Below, piece after piece: positions 22,518-31,350 of a DNA stretch of 64,000 nucleotides (positions are counted from its first letter, which is position 1; each line of letters starts with the position of its first letter). The translations under genes and the position numbers were made by a program. The stretch is taken from NCBI RefSeq assembly GCF_003336665.1, contig NZ_QPIJ01000006.1, positions 42,132-106,131 of the forward strand, in the 5' to 3' direction. The notes under the pieces are model-generated. The model saw nothing but the letters and a program-made list of their open reading frames with translations. It ran no database searches and was not told where the DNA came from. This DNA is from Vreelandella rituensis. Its GTDB lineage: Bacteria > Pseudomonadota > Gammaproteobacteria > Pseudomonadales > Halomonadaceae.

Positions 22518-22523
22518 GCAATA

Positions 22524-22598
22524 TGGAGCTCATGGACGGATTTGAACCGTCGACCTCACCCTTACCAAGGGTGTGCTCTACCCCTGAGCTACATGAGC
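22524..22598 (-). tRNA. tRNA-Thr (anticodon GGT)
   Basis: A 75-nt cloverleaf with acceptor arms GCTCATG/CATGAGC, anticodon stem CACCC/GGGTG and loop TTGGTAA giving GGT. CCA is encoded. It is the third gene of the tRNA-Tyr-Gly-Thr cluster. Confidence 0.97.
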
Positions 22599-22608
22599 AC
22601 AACTTAAC

Positions 22609-22682
22609 TGGAGCGGGCAGCGGGAATCGAACCCGCACCATCAGCTTGGAAGGCTGAGGTTCTACCGTTGAACTATGCCCGC
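22609..22682 (-). tRNA. tRNA-Gly (anticodon TCC)
   Basis: A 74-nt cloverleaf with acceptor arms GCGGGCA/TGCCCGC, anticodon stem TCAGC/GCTGA and loop CTTCCAA giving TCC. CCA is encoded. It lies 10 bp upstream of tRNA-Thr. Confidence 0.97.
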
Positions 22683-22816
22683 ATAACCGCATCTGCAAGA
22701 AGTGAGCTTAACACACCACACCCTACGCAAACTCTTTTAGCTGACGGAAGCCCAATGGGCAACGCCCGCTTACCGGTTTCTTTCGAGACACTGACGCGAA
22801 TCACTGCCTTTCAATC

Positions 22817-22900
<84 letters not shown>

Positions 22901-22914
22901 AGCTGTGGCGGCAC

Positions 22915-22942
22915 ATTATGCCAGCCCCGAAATTCCTGTCAA
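22915..22942 (-). promoter_or_regulatory. Probable promoter of the tRNA-Tyr-Gly-Thr operon
   Basis: On the minus strand TTGACA (22942-22937), a 16-bp spacer and CATAAT (22920-22915) are followed by a GC-rich stretch (GTGCCGCCAC). A GC-rich discriminator is typical of stable-RNA promoters under stringent control. The tRNA-Tyr 5' end is 15 bp further on. Confidence 0.8.
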
Positions 22943-23037
22943 GCGATACCTGCTTTTAGCTTGATTTTATTCGACAATTCTAACCTGAAACGAAAACGGG
23001 TTGTCTTGCCGAGCACCTCGGAACGCGCTGCATTCTT

Positions 23038-23877
23038 TCAAAGCAGCATTGAAAATGCAAGACCTGCGTGAATTTTTTCCAACGACACCGGCTTGACCAC
23101 CTTGGGAGCACCGGCCATTTTCCCCGCCCGCTCCGCGAGCGTCAGTGGAAAAGAGGCTTCAAGCCCGCCATAAACCATATCCGGCCAGACAGCATGGGGC
23201 ACCTGCACACCGCGTGAAATAACCCGCGCATCACCACCGGTAAGCAGCATAGGAAGCGCCACGCCATGCTGGTCGCACACTTCGCAATAGATCCGGTTGA
23301 TAGCGCTCACCGCCGCCATGTAGATGCCGTGGTTGACGGCTTCAACGGTACGACGACCAGGCTCAAGCAATTCTTCGGCTTCGCTGTCGGGATCGATGGC
23401 AACGTTGCGGGTACCCAACTTCAGGCTTTCCTTCATCAAGCGCAACCCCGGAAGGATGTACCCTCCCAGATGTATGCCACCGGGCAGCACGAAATCAACG
23501 GTAATCGCACTACCGCAATCTACCGCGCAGCAACCTCCCGCCAATTGATAACCTGCCAATGCGCCCATCCACCGGTCGACGCCCAGTTTGCCCGGCTCCT
23601 CATAACCATTTAGCACCCCGAGCGCTTCTGCGGTGGAGCGCGCCACATGCACGGCACCTACTCGATGGCGCAACAACTTGACCGTATCATCGAGCACGGC
23701 GGCGCGCGCCACGCTTGAGATACGCACCGCCTCGACGACATCCAAGTCGGGAATGTCCGCCCCCGGTCGCCACTCCTCACGGGTCCACACCGCCCCCCGG
23801 GAACGTATCTCACTGCTATCGGCATCCTTGAGACGCCATTTCGACAAGGTATTTCCGATATCCAGATCAAGTATCAT
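23038..23877 (-). CDS. coaX: Type III pantothenate kinase
   Basis: A 279-residue member of the ASKHA-fold CoaX family, which phosphorylates pantothenate in the first step of coenzyme A synthesis. The N-terminal phosphate-binding motif DLDIGNT (residues 4-10), GVDRWMGALAGY (substrate/active-site region) and VDCGSAITVDFV (phosphate-2 motif) are present. Its ATG overlaps the birA stop by 4 bp. The birA-coaX pair is common in gammaproteobacteria. The protein is the only pantothenate kinase in the window. E. coli-type CoaA belongs to a different family. Confidence 0.95.
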   Translation of the reverse strand: MILDLDIGNTLSKWRLKDADSSEIRSRGAVWTREEWRPGADIPDLDVVEAVRISSVARAAVLDDTVKLLRHRVGAVHVARSTAEALGVLNGYEEPGKLGVDRWMGALAGYQLAGGCCAVDCGSAITVDFVLPGGIHLGGYILPGLRLMKESLKLGTRNVAIDPDSEAEELLEPGRRTVEAVNHGIYMAAVSAINRIYCEVCDQHGVALPMLLTGGDARVISRGVQVPHAVWPDMVYGGLEASFPLTLAERAGKMAGAPKVVKPVSLEKIHAGLAFSMLL

Positions 23878-24857
23878 AAGGCGCCACGCACGCTGATCTC
23901 ACCGCCCGCCAGGCGTCTTTCTCGCCCTCCTTCATTGACCCAGAGGTTACCGGTCTCATCCACGTCTCCGGCTACCGCCTCGGTCACTTGCGCTCCCTGA
24001 ATCACTTTCACCGGCACGTCGGCGTAGGCGTGACGCTGATTCCATGCTTGTTGCCAGCCGGCAAAGCCCGACGCCTCAAAGTCAGCCAACAACGCCAGCA
24101 ATGCCGCCAGCACCTCGGCCGCCAGCTGGTTGCGCGAAAGCATCGGCAGATGATCATGCAAGGCCGTTACAGGCTGCTCGATACTCGCCCGTAGCGATTC
24201 GGGCAATGAAAGGTTCATGCCCATTCCCACCACCACCTCGCAGGGGCCGGCGGCATCCCCGACCACCTCGATCAAGATACCCGCCAGCTTGGCCAGACGC
24301 CCTTCGGCGTCGGGCAAGAGCACATCATTGGGCCACTTCAACTTAGGGAAAACCCCATGACTTTCCAGCACCTGGGCAACGGCCACACCCACCGCCAGGC
24401 TCAAGCCTTCAAGCGCCGTCACGCCGCCTTCAAAGCGCCACCCCAGCGAAAGCATCAGGCTTTGCCCCCAAGGAGTCGTCCAGGCTCGTCCACGCCGGCC
24501 ACGCCCAGCGGTCTGCCATTCCACCAGGCAGACTTCGCCGTGCCCTGCGCCCTGGGTGAAGCGCTGGCGAAGGTATTCGTTGCTTGACGGCAACTGGTCT
24601 TCCACGAACAGGCGCACTAGATGACGACGCGCCTCGGATGGCAGGCGCGACACGATATCGGCACCCTCCAGCGGCTCCAGCCGCTGCACCAACGAATAGC
24701 CCCGACCCTTGACGGCCTGCAACTCGATACCCAACCCCTCGAGTTTTTTCAATTGTTTCCATACCGCGGCGCGGGAAATGCCGAGTGCCTCACCCAGCTG
24801 CTCGCCGGAATGGACCTTGCCATCACTCAACAAGCGCATCAGGTTACCGATGGTCAT
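23874..24857 (-). CDS. birA: Bifunctional biotin-protein ligase / biotin operon repressor
   Basis: A 327-residue BirA. An N-terminal winged helix-turn-helix (about residues 1-60, SGEQLGEALGISRAAVWKQLK) is followed by the ligase domain with GRGRRGRAW (biotinyl-AMP loop, about 118-126) and KLKWPNDVLL (catalytic lysine). A C-terminal SH3-like domain follows. It makes biotinyl-5'-AMP, biotinylates acetyl-CoA carboxylase, and represses biotin synthesis genes. The presence of the HTH predicts dual function. It is transcribed divergently from typA and overlaps coaX. Confidence 0.95.
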   Translation of the reverse strand: MTIGNLMRLLSDGKVHSGEQLGEALGISRAAVWKQLKKLEGLGIELQAVKGRGYSLVQRLEPLEGADIVSRLPSEARRHLVRLFVEDQLPSSNEYLRQRFTQGAGHGEVCLVEWQTAGRGRRGRAWTTPWGQSLMLSLGWRFEGGVTALEGLSLAVGVAVAQVLESHGVFPKLKWPNDVLLPDAEGRLAKLAGILIEVVGDAAGPCEVVVGMGMNLSLPESLRASIEQPVTALHDHLPMLSRNQLAAEVLAALLALLADFEASGFAGWQQAWNQRHAYADVPVKVIQGAQVTEAVAGDVDETGNLWVNEGGRERRLAGGEISVRGAL

Positions 24858-25016
24858 GCTCTTGCCCCAGCTGGGAAAAATGCCATTCTAGCGGATGCGG
24901 CTCTACACCGAAAACATTCCCGCCTAATGGACGAAAAGCCACCCGCGAGCGCTGCCGGTAATGGCGCGAGATAAGGAATCCTGCGGCGAGCAATATCAGC
25001 CACGGCCAGGTCATGC

Positions 25017-25022
25017 TAGAAT
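25017..25022 (+). promoter_or_regulatory. Extended -10 promoter candidate for typA
   Basis: The sequence TGCTAGAAT (25014-25022) is an extended -10 element about 110 bp upstream of the typA start. A good -35 box is not seen at the expected distance. It lies in the 274-bp birA-typA divergent region, which otherwise holds no gene. Confidence 0.4.
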
Positions 25023-25131
25023 ACCCGCTGGACGCAAGCCCCGAGCCAAGGCGGTCGGCATCTGCCCAACCTTGCGCCCCGCATTTTCCGACCCGTGGAC
25101 GAACGGGTGTTCACAAGAGTTATCTCCCAGC

Positions 25132-26982
25132 ATGCAAAATCAGCAAAATCCTAGCGCAGTCAATAACCTGCGCAATGTCGCCATTATTGCTCACGTTGAC
25201 CACGGCAAGACCACTCTGGTCGATAAACTCCTGAGCCAGTCCGGCACGCTTGACCGCAAAGCCGAAGGCCAGGAGCGCGTCATGGACTCCAGTGATCAGG
25301 AGAAAGAGCGCGGCATTACCATTCTGGCCAAGAACACTGCCATTCAATGGCAGGACCAATCCGGCCAGGATTACCACATCAATATCGTCGATACGCCGGG
25401 ACACGCCGATTTCGGTGGTGAAGTCGAGCGCGTGATGTCGATGGTCGACTCCGTGCTGCTATTGGTCGATGCGGTCGATGGCCCCATGCCGCAGACTCGC
25501 TTCGTGACCCAGAAGGCCTTCGCTCAAGGGCTGAAGCCAATCGTGGTGGTCAACAAGATCGACCGTCCCGGCGCTCGGCCCGACTGGGTCATCGACCAGA
25601 TTTTCGACCTGTTCGATAACCTCGGCGCGACCGATGAGCAGCTCGATTTTCCGATCATCTATTGCTCGGCGCTGAATGGCGTTGCCGGCATGGACCCGGA
25701 AGAACTGGCCGACGACATGACACCGATGCTTCAGTCCATCGTCGACATCGTCGAGCCGCCCAAGGTTGAACTCGACGGCCCCTTCCAGATGCAGATCTCG
25801 GCGCTGGACTACAACAGCTATGTCGGCGTTATCGGCCTGGGCCGCATCAAGCGCGGCGCGGTCAAGCCCAACCAGCAGATCAGCGTGATCGGCGTGGATG
25901 GCAAGGTGCGCAAGGGCAAGATCGGTCAGGTGATGACTCACATGGGCCTGGAGCGCGTGCAGACCAACGAGGCTACCGCCGGCGATATCGTCTGCGTGAC
26001 TGGCATCGACGACCTCTCCATCTCCGATACGTTGTGCGACCCGTCCAGGGTCGAGGCATTGCCGCCACTATCGGTGGATGAACCCACCGTCTCCATGTCC
26101 TTCCAGGTCAATGATTCTCCGTTCGCGGGCAAGGATGGCAAATTCGTCACCAGCCGCAACATCAAGGATCGTCTCGACCAGGAACTGATCCACAACGTGG
26201 CGCTGCGTGTCGAGCAAGGCGAAACCCCGGAGAAATTCAAGGTATCCGGCCGTGGTGAGCTGCACCTTTCGGTGTTGATCGAAACCATGCGTCGTGAAGG
26301 CTTCGAGCTTGCCGTGGGCCGCCCCGAAGTGATCATCAGAGAGATCGACGGCGAGAAGCAGGAGCCGTACGAAGAGGTGATCATCGATTGCGAAGAACAG
26401 CACCAGGGCGCGATCATGGAAGAGCTGGGTTATCGCAAGGGTGAGATGACCAACATGCACCCGGACGGCAAGGGCCGTGTGCGCCTGGACTTCATCATCC
26501 CGGCACGCGGCTTGATCGGCTTTCGCGGCCAGTTCCTGACCTTGACCTCCGGTACCGGCATCCTCACCAGTCGCTTCGACCACTACGGCGAGCTCAAGCC
26601 CGATGCCTCCATCGAACGTCGCAACGGCGTGCTGGTGTCGATGGTCGACGGCAAGGCGTTGGCCTATGCGCTGTTTGCGCTTCAGGAACGCGGCAAGCTG
26701 ATCATCGATCACGCTACCGAAGTTTATGAAGGCATGCTGATCGGGATCAGCAACCGTGCCAATGACATGGTCGTCAACCCGACCAAGGGCAAGAAGCTCG
26801 ACAACATGCGCTCCACGGGTAACGACGAAAACATCGTCCTGACCCCGCCGGTGAAGTTCAGCCTGGAACAAGCCATTGAGTTTCTTGACACCGATGAGCT
26901 GGTCGAGGTGACACCGCACCATATCCGGCTGCGCAAGAAGCTACTCAAGGAAAACGAGCGCAAGCGTTCCAGCAAGAAATAA
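25132..26982 (+). CDS. typA: Ribosome-associated GTPase TypA/BipA
   Basis: A 616-residue translational GTPase of the EF-G/LepA family that binds the 70S ribosome and helps 50S assembly and stress growth. GTPase motifs [15 protein letters not shown] (about residues 20-34), [24 protein letters not shown] and NKIDRPGA are intact. The C-terminal BipA domain ends in a lysine-rich tail. I use the ATG at 25132 ([15 protein letters not shown]). The frame is open to 24961, but the extra 57 residues are Pro/Arg-rich and unlike BipA. The ribosome-binding site is weak. Confidence 0.96.
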   Translation: MQNQQNPSAVNNLRNVAIIAHVDHGKTTLVDKLLSQSGTLDRKAEGQERVMDSSDQEKERGITILAKNTAIQWQDQSGQDYHINIVDTPGHADFGGEVERVMSMVDSVLLLVDAVDGPMPQTRFVTQKAFAQGLKPIVVVNKIDRPGARPDWVIDQIFDLFDNLGATDEQLDFPIIYCSALNGVAGMDPEELADDMTPMLQSIVDIVEPPKVELDGPFQMQISALDYNSYVGVIGLGRIKRGAVKPNQQISVIGVDGKVRKGKIGQVMTHMGLERVQTNEATAGDIVCVTGIDDLSISDTLCDPSRVEALPPLSVDEPTVSMSFQVNDSPFAGKDGKFVTSRNIKDRLDQELIHNVALRVEQGETPEKFKVSGRGELHLSVLIETMRREGFELAVGRPEVIIREIDGEKQEPYEEVIIDCEEQHQGAIMEELGYRKGEMTNMHPDGKGRVRLDFIIPARGLIGFRGQFLTLTSGTGILTSRFDHYGELKPDASIERRNGVLVSMVDGKALAYALFALQERGKLIIDHATEVYEGMLIGISNRANDMVVNPTKGKKLDNMRSTGNDENIVLTPPVKFSLEQAIEFLDTDELVEVTPHHIRLRKKLLKENERKRSSKK

Positions 26983-27001
26983 GCGATACGCTTCCTCAGT
27001 G

Positions 27002-27038
27002 TACCAATCGGGCCCGCCATGTGCGGGCCCGATTGGTA
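27002..27038 (+). terminator. Long hairpin downstream of typA
   Basis: Sixteen-bp perfect arms TACCAATCGGGCCCGC and GCGGGCCCGATTGGTA around a CATGT loop start 20 bp after the typA stop. There is no T-tract behind it. It probably stabilises or ends the typA mRNA, but intrinsic termination is not assured. Confidence 0.5.
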
Positions 27039-27222
27039 TGCGCTCATCCTGGCCTCACAGCCTCAAGCCACATTAGTAAGCACCATCGGCCAACGCAGCC
27101 TTAACGCTAGGCGACTGGAAAACCGACGGCTTGTGACGCACAGTGTCGACATCGTTTCAGCTAACCTGCCAAGTATGTTTGCATGCCTCCCCTTTTCAAG
27201 CCATCGATACGGATTCTGACTC

Positions 27223-28668
27223 ATGAGTGGTCACAACGTCTGGACACATAAAGGCACCTTCCTGTTGGCTGCGGTCGGCTCGGCGGTAGGCCTGGGTAAC
27301 CTTTGGCGGTTTCCTTACCTCACCGGTGAAAATGGCGGTGGCGCCTTTATTCTGGTGTATGCAGTGACTATCTTCGCCGTGGGCATTCCCATCTTGATCG
27401 CTGAAATCATGCTTGGGCGGGCCAGTCGGCAAAGCCCGATCATGGGCATGCGCCACCTGACCAAGACTCACAACACCTCGAGAGCTTGGGAAACGATTGG
27501 CTGGCTGGGTGCTGTCTCGGCATTTCTGATCTTGAGTTTCTACTCGGTGATCGCCGGCTGGGCAATCCATTACACCTGGCTGATGCTGACCGGCTCGCTG
27601 GTCGGCGCCGATGCGCAGGCCATTAGCGATGGTTTCGACGCCCTGCTCGCCTCACCGGGCCTTTTGACGCTTTATCACACCTTGTTCATTATCGCCTCCG
27701 GTCTGATCGTGGGCATGGGCATCCATAGGGGCATCGAGTCCGGCCTGCGCATCATCATGCCGGCCCTGTTCGCCATCTTGCTGCTGGTGCTGGCGTATAG
27801 CGTGATGCACGGCGATATCGCCGCGGCGGCAAGTTTCCTGTTCACCTTCAACCTTGCTGAATTGAGCCTGGAAGGCTGGTTGCAGGCCGTGGGGCAATCG
27901 TTTTTCACCCTGAGCCTGGGGATGGGTGCGATCATGGCGTATGGCGCTTACATGTCCAGCACCGCCTCTCTCACGCGTACCGCGATTGCCGTGGCCGCTG
28001 TGGATACCGCCGTGGCCATGGTCGCCGGGCTTGCCATCTTCTCACTGGTATTCGGCGCGGGGTTGGAAACCGGCCAAGGACCGGGGCTGATGTTCGTGAC
28101 GCTGCCCCTGGCCTTTGCCGAAATGCCTTTGGGCGGATTGGTGGGAGGGGTGTTCTTCATTCTGGTGCTGGGCGCGGCGATCAGCTCCTCGATATCGCTG
28201 ATCGAACCGGTAGCGGCCTTTCTGGTAGAGCGTTTCGACATGACGCGCCCTCAGGCCGTCACCCTGATGGTGATTGCCAGCTGGGCACTGGGGCTGCTCA
28301 CCGTGGTCAGTTTCAACATCTATGCCGAAGGCACCATCTTCCATACCCTGTTCGGGCGCAGCGCCTTTGATTTCATCGAGCTGCTGACCAATATCTTCAT
28401 GCCTCTGGGCGGGATATTGATTGCACTGTTCGCTGGTTGGGCGCTGACCCACTCCGAGGTGATGAAGGAAATGCGCACCAACGAAACCTGGTTCAGCATC
28501 TGGCGCTTTCTGGTGCGCTTCATTGCGCCAGCAGCGGTGGCGTTCGTCTTCCTGCGCACCATCCCACAAGTCGACGGCTACCTGATTCCAGCTATAGGGG
28601 CAGTGCTACTTGTCGGTGCCTTTGCCGCCGGGCGCACCTTTCTGATGGAAAACAGTCAGGAAAAATAA
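27223..28668 (+). CDS. Sodium:neurotransmitter symporter (NSS) family transporter
   Basis: A 481-residue inner-membrane protein with about 11-12 hydrophobic segments. The N-terminal motif AAVGSAVGLGNLWRFPYLTG is the hallmark of NSS/LeuT-fold transporters, which couple Na+ to uptake of amino acids or related amines. The following GENGGGAF and the substrate-site helices fit the bacterial subgroup (LeuT, TnaT, MhsT). The substrate cannot be told from sequence. It lies 45 bp before a HAAT-type ABC transporter operon on the same strand, so the two may share regulation. Confidence 0.9.
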   Translation: MSGHNVWTHKGTFLLAAVGSAVGLGNLWRFPYLTGENGGGAFILVYAVTIFAVGIPILIAEIMLGRASRQSPIMGMRHLTKTHNTSRAWETIGWLGAVSAFLILSFYSVIAGWAIHYTWLMLTGSLVGADAQAISDGFDALLASPGLLTLYHTLFIIASGLIVGMGIHRGIESGLRIIMPALFAILLLVLAYSVMHGDIAAAASFLFTFNLAELSLEGWLQAVGQSFFTLSLGMGAIMAYGAYMSSTASLTRTAIAVAAVDTAVAMVAGLAIFSLVFGAGLETGQGPGLMFVTLPLAFAEMPLGGLVGGVFFILVLGAAISSSISLIEPVAAFLVERFDMTRPQAVTLMVIASWALGLLTVVSFNIYAEGTIFHTLFGRSAFDFIELLTNIFMPLGGILIALFAGWALTHSEVMKEMRTNETWFSIWRFLVRFIAPAAVAFVFLRTIPQVDGYLIPAIGAVLLVGAFAAGRTFLMENSQEK

Positions 28669-28713
28669 CACTAACGCCTGAGGCAGCCTGCCAAGGCCTG
28701 ACAGGAATTGCTC

Positions 28714-29484
28714 ATGACAGCCATCATTGACGTCCGACACATCAACAAGGCATTCGGTGGGATGCAGGTCATCAACGACTGCTCGATCCATGTCGAAGAA
28801 GGCTCTATCACCGGCATGATCGGCCCCAATGGGGCCGGCAAGTCAACCTTGTTCAATCTTATTGCCGGTGCCTTGGCGCCGGACAGTGGCCAAGTATTTT
28901 TCAACGGTGAAGATATCACCACACTCAGCCCCAACCAGCGTTTTCAAAAGGGGCTGCTGCGTACCTTTCAGATCGCTCATGAGTTCAGCCATATGAGCGC
29001 CCTGGAAAATTTGATGATGGTACCCCCTGATCAAGCCGGTGAAAGCTTGTTCAATGCCTGGTTCAAGCCTGCCCGTGTTCGCGAGGAGGAAACTAAGGTG
29101 CGGCGTCGGGCGCTCGAGGTGATCGATTTCATCGGCTTGCACCATGTGCGCAACGAGCTTGCGGGCAACCTCTCCGGCGGTCAAAAAAAGCTTCTCGAGT
29201 TGGGGCGCACCATGATGACCGACGCCAAGGTGGTGCTGCTGGATGAAATCGCCGCCGGGGTCAACCGCACTCTCCTGGGTGATTTGGTCGGCAATATCGA
29301 GCGCCTCAATCGAGAAATGGGGTATACGTTCCTGGTCATTGAACACGACATGGATATGATCGCCCGGTTATGCGATCCGGTGATCGTCCTGGCACAGGGC
29401 AGCGTCATGGTGGAAGGCAGTATCGAGGAGATACAGAACAACCCGGCCGTGATAGAAGCCTATTTCGGCGCAGGCGCCGCTTGA
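28714..29484 (+). CDS. livG: Branched-chain amino acid-type ABC transporter ATPase (LivG-like)
   Basis: A 256-residue ABC ATPase. The Walker A motif GPNGAGKST (about residues 38-46), signature LSGGQKKLLELGR and Walker B VVLLDEIAAGVN are present. The loop after the signature and the C-terminal tail IQNNPAVIEAYFG are typical of LivG in the HAAT family. An ATG at 28714 with AGGAA upstream is preferred over the in-frame TTG at 28708. It is the first gene of a livG-F-H-M-like set. The imported substrate may be a branched-chain amino acid, amide or other polar compound. Confidence 0.88.
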   Translation: MTAIIDVRHINKAFGGMQVINDCSIHVEEGSITGMIGPNGAGKSTLFNLIAGALAPDSGQVFFNGEDITTLSPNQRFQKGLLRTFQIAHEFSHMSALENLMMVPPDQAGESLFNAWFKPARVREEETKVRRRALEVIDFIGLHHVRNELAGNLSGGQKKLLELGRTMMTDAKVVLLDEIAAGVNRTLLGDLVGNIERLNREMGYTFLVIEHDMDMIARLCDPVIVLAQGSVMVEGSIEEIQNNPAVIEAYFGAGAA

Positions 29485-29490
29485 CGGCTC

Positions 29491-29588
29491 GTACTTGAAA
29501 ATAAATCGGACATAAAAACAAACCGTACTTAAAAAATTGCACTTAAAATGTACTTAAAAACTGCACTTAAAAACCGTAATTAAAAACA
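29491..29588. repeat. AT-rich array of short GNACTTAAAA repeats between livG and livF
   Basis: In a 132-bp gap, variants of G(T/C)ACTTAAAAA occur at 29491, 29525, 29539, 29550, 29563 and 29576. The last four are spaced 11-13 bp apart. The segment is far richer in A/T than its surroundings. No ORF is present. Confidence 0.75.
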
Positions 29589-29616
29589 AGTTCAAGCTCA
29601 TTGCCTGGGAACCACC

Positions 29617-30321
29617 ATGCCATTACTCGAGGCACGTGACGTGCACGGCGGCTATGGCGGCATGAATATCCTCAACGGGATCAACATGACGCTTGAAGCC
29701 GATGAAGTCGGGGTCATCGTCGGCCCCAACGGGGCCGGGAAATCGACCATGCTCAAGGCGATTTTCGGCCTGCTCCTCGTCAATCAAGGCGAGATATTGT
29801 TACGTGGCGAGCCGATCCATAACCTGCCGCCCAATAAACTGGTGCAGAAAGGCATGGGCTTTGTGCCTCAGGAAAACAACACCTTTCCCAGCATGACGGT
29901 TCAGGAAAACCTGGAAATGGGCGCTTTCCTCAAACCCGACAGCGTCAAGCCCATGCTCAAGCAGGTCTACGAGGCGTTTCCGCCGCTTTATGACAAGCGC
30001 CATCAGCGCGCCGGTGAGCTTTCCGGTGGTCAGCGCCAAATGGTGGCCATGGGGCGTGCCTTGATGGCCGAGCCCAGCGTGCTGTTGCTGGATGAACCCA
30101 CCGCTGGGTTGTCCCCCCTTTACATGAACGAGATCTTCGCCCGCATCAAAGAAATCAACGCCATCGGGGTGGGCATTCTGATGGTGGAACAGAACGCCAA
30201 GCAGGCGCTGGCCATCGCCGACAAGGGCTTCGTGCTGGCGGCGGGCCAGAATCGTTTCACTGACACCGGCGCCGCCCTGCTTGCCGACCCCGACGTCGCC
30301 AAAAGCTTTCTCGGTGGCTAG
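29617..30321 (+). CDS. livF: Branched-chain amino acid-type ABC transporter ATPase (LivF-like)
   Basis: A 234-residue ABC ATPase with Walker A GPNGAGKST (about 36-44), Q-loop VPQENNTFPSMTV, signature LSGGQRQMVAMGRA and Walker B VLLLDEPTAGLSP. The short C-terminus ends ADPDVAKSFLGG, as in LivF proteins. It is the second ATPase of the HAAT-type importer and would pair with LivG under the two permeases. The ribosome-binding site is weak, and the preceding gap is the AT-rich repeat array. Confidence 0.9.
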   Translation: MPLLEARDVHGGYGGMNILNGINMTLEADEVGVIVGPNGAGKSTMLKAIFGLLLVNQGEILLRGEPIHNLPPNKLVQKGMGFVPQENNTFPSMTVQENLEMGAFLKPDSVKPMLKQVYEAFPPLYDKRHQRAGELSGGQRQMVAMGRALMAEPSVLLLDEPTAGLSPLYMNEIFARIKEINAIGVGILMVEQNAKQALAIADKGFVLAAGQNRFTDTGAALLADPDVAKSFLGG

Positions 30322-30345
30322 AGCCCGTATCTGGAGAATCTCGTC

Positions 30346-31350
30346 TTGAATGAATTCATGTTTTTCATCAATAACGTCTTGATTGCCGGCAGTGTATCCG
30401 GGTCGATCTATGCGATTGGTGCAGTGGGCGTCACGCTGGTATTCAGTATCATGCGCTTCGCTCATTTTGCCCATGCCGACATGATGACCTTCGGTGCTTT
30501 CATGGTACTGGCGCTGACCACCGCCTTCCCGGCGGCGGGAGCGAGTCTCGGGATGCCTACAGCCGTTGTGATGCTCCCCATTGCCATGGCGTTGACGGCG
30601 CTTTTGGCCGTGGGGATCGACAAGGCTTTTTACAAACCGCTGCGTGCCCATGGCGTCAAACCGATCGTGCTGGTGATCGGCTCGCTGGGCGTCACTCTGA
30701 TGCTGCAAGGGGTGATCCGCCTGTTTGCCGGTACCGGCGGGCAGAACCTCTACGTGGACGATCGCAAAGAAATCTTTCGCATGGTGCTGCCCCTCGAAGG
30801 GGTCCGGGTGCCGGTGGTGATTACCGAACCGCAGCTTTATCTGTTCATCCTCACCCTCCTGTCGGTGGTGGCGCTGCATCTATTCCTCAACCGCTCACGG
30901 CTGGGCAAGGCCATGCGCGCCATGTCAGACAACCCGGAGTTGGCCCAGGCATCGGGAATCAACACCAACACCATCGTGGCGGTTACCTGGGTAATTGCCG
31001 GCTCCCTGGCGGCAATCGCCGGTACCTTGCTGTCGCTGGATGTAACCTTCAAGCCTGATTTGAGCTTCTTTCTGCTATTGCCGATCTTTGCCGCCGCCAT
31101 TGTGGGGGGTGTAGGCCATCCTTATGGCGCGATTGCCGGGGGCTTCGTGGTCGGCTTTGCCGAGACGCTGGCGGTGTTCAACTGGAATATATTGCTGCGT
31201 CCTTATCGCGACAGCTTTCCCGACTGGCTTGAATTACCCACTAACCTGGCCTTCGTCGGCACCGAGTACAAGATCGTGGTGCCCTTCTTCATCCTGGTCG
31301 CCATCTTAATCTGGCGTCCGACCGGCATCTTCAAGGGCAAGGTGATCTGA
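30346..31350 (+). CDS. livH: Branched-chain amino acid-type ABC transporter permease (LivH-like)
   Basis: A 334-residue integral membrane protein with about eight hydrophobic segments. The RFAHFAHADMMTFGAF region and the AIVGGVGHPYGAIAGGFVVG block near the C-terminus are typical of LivH permeases. The start is TTG at 30346, with GGAG 9 bp upstream. An in-frame ATG at 30358 has no suitable ribosome-binding site. Its stop overlaps the livM start by one base (TGATG). Confidence 0.9.
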   Translation: MNEFMFFINNVLIAGSVSGSIYAIGAVGVTLVFSIMRFAHFAHADMMTFGAFMVLALTTAFPAAGASLGMPTAVVMLPIAMALTALLAVGIDKAFYKPLRAHGVKPIVLVIGSLGVTLMLQGVIRLFAGTGGQNLYVDDRKEIFRMVLPLEGVRVPVVITEPQLYLFILTLLSVVALHLFLNRSRLGKAMRAMSDNPELAQASGINTNTIVAVTWVIAGSLAAIAGTLLSLDVTFKPDLSFFLLLPIFAAAIVGGVGHPYGAIAGGFVVGFAETLAVFNWNILLRPYRDSFPDWLELPTNLAFVGTEYKIVVPFFILVAILIWRPTGIFKGKVI

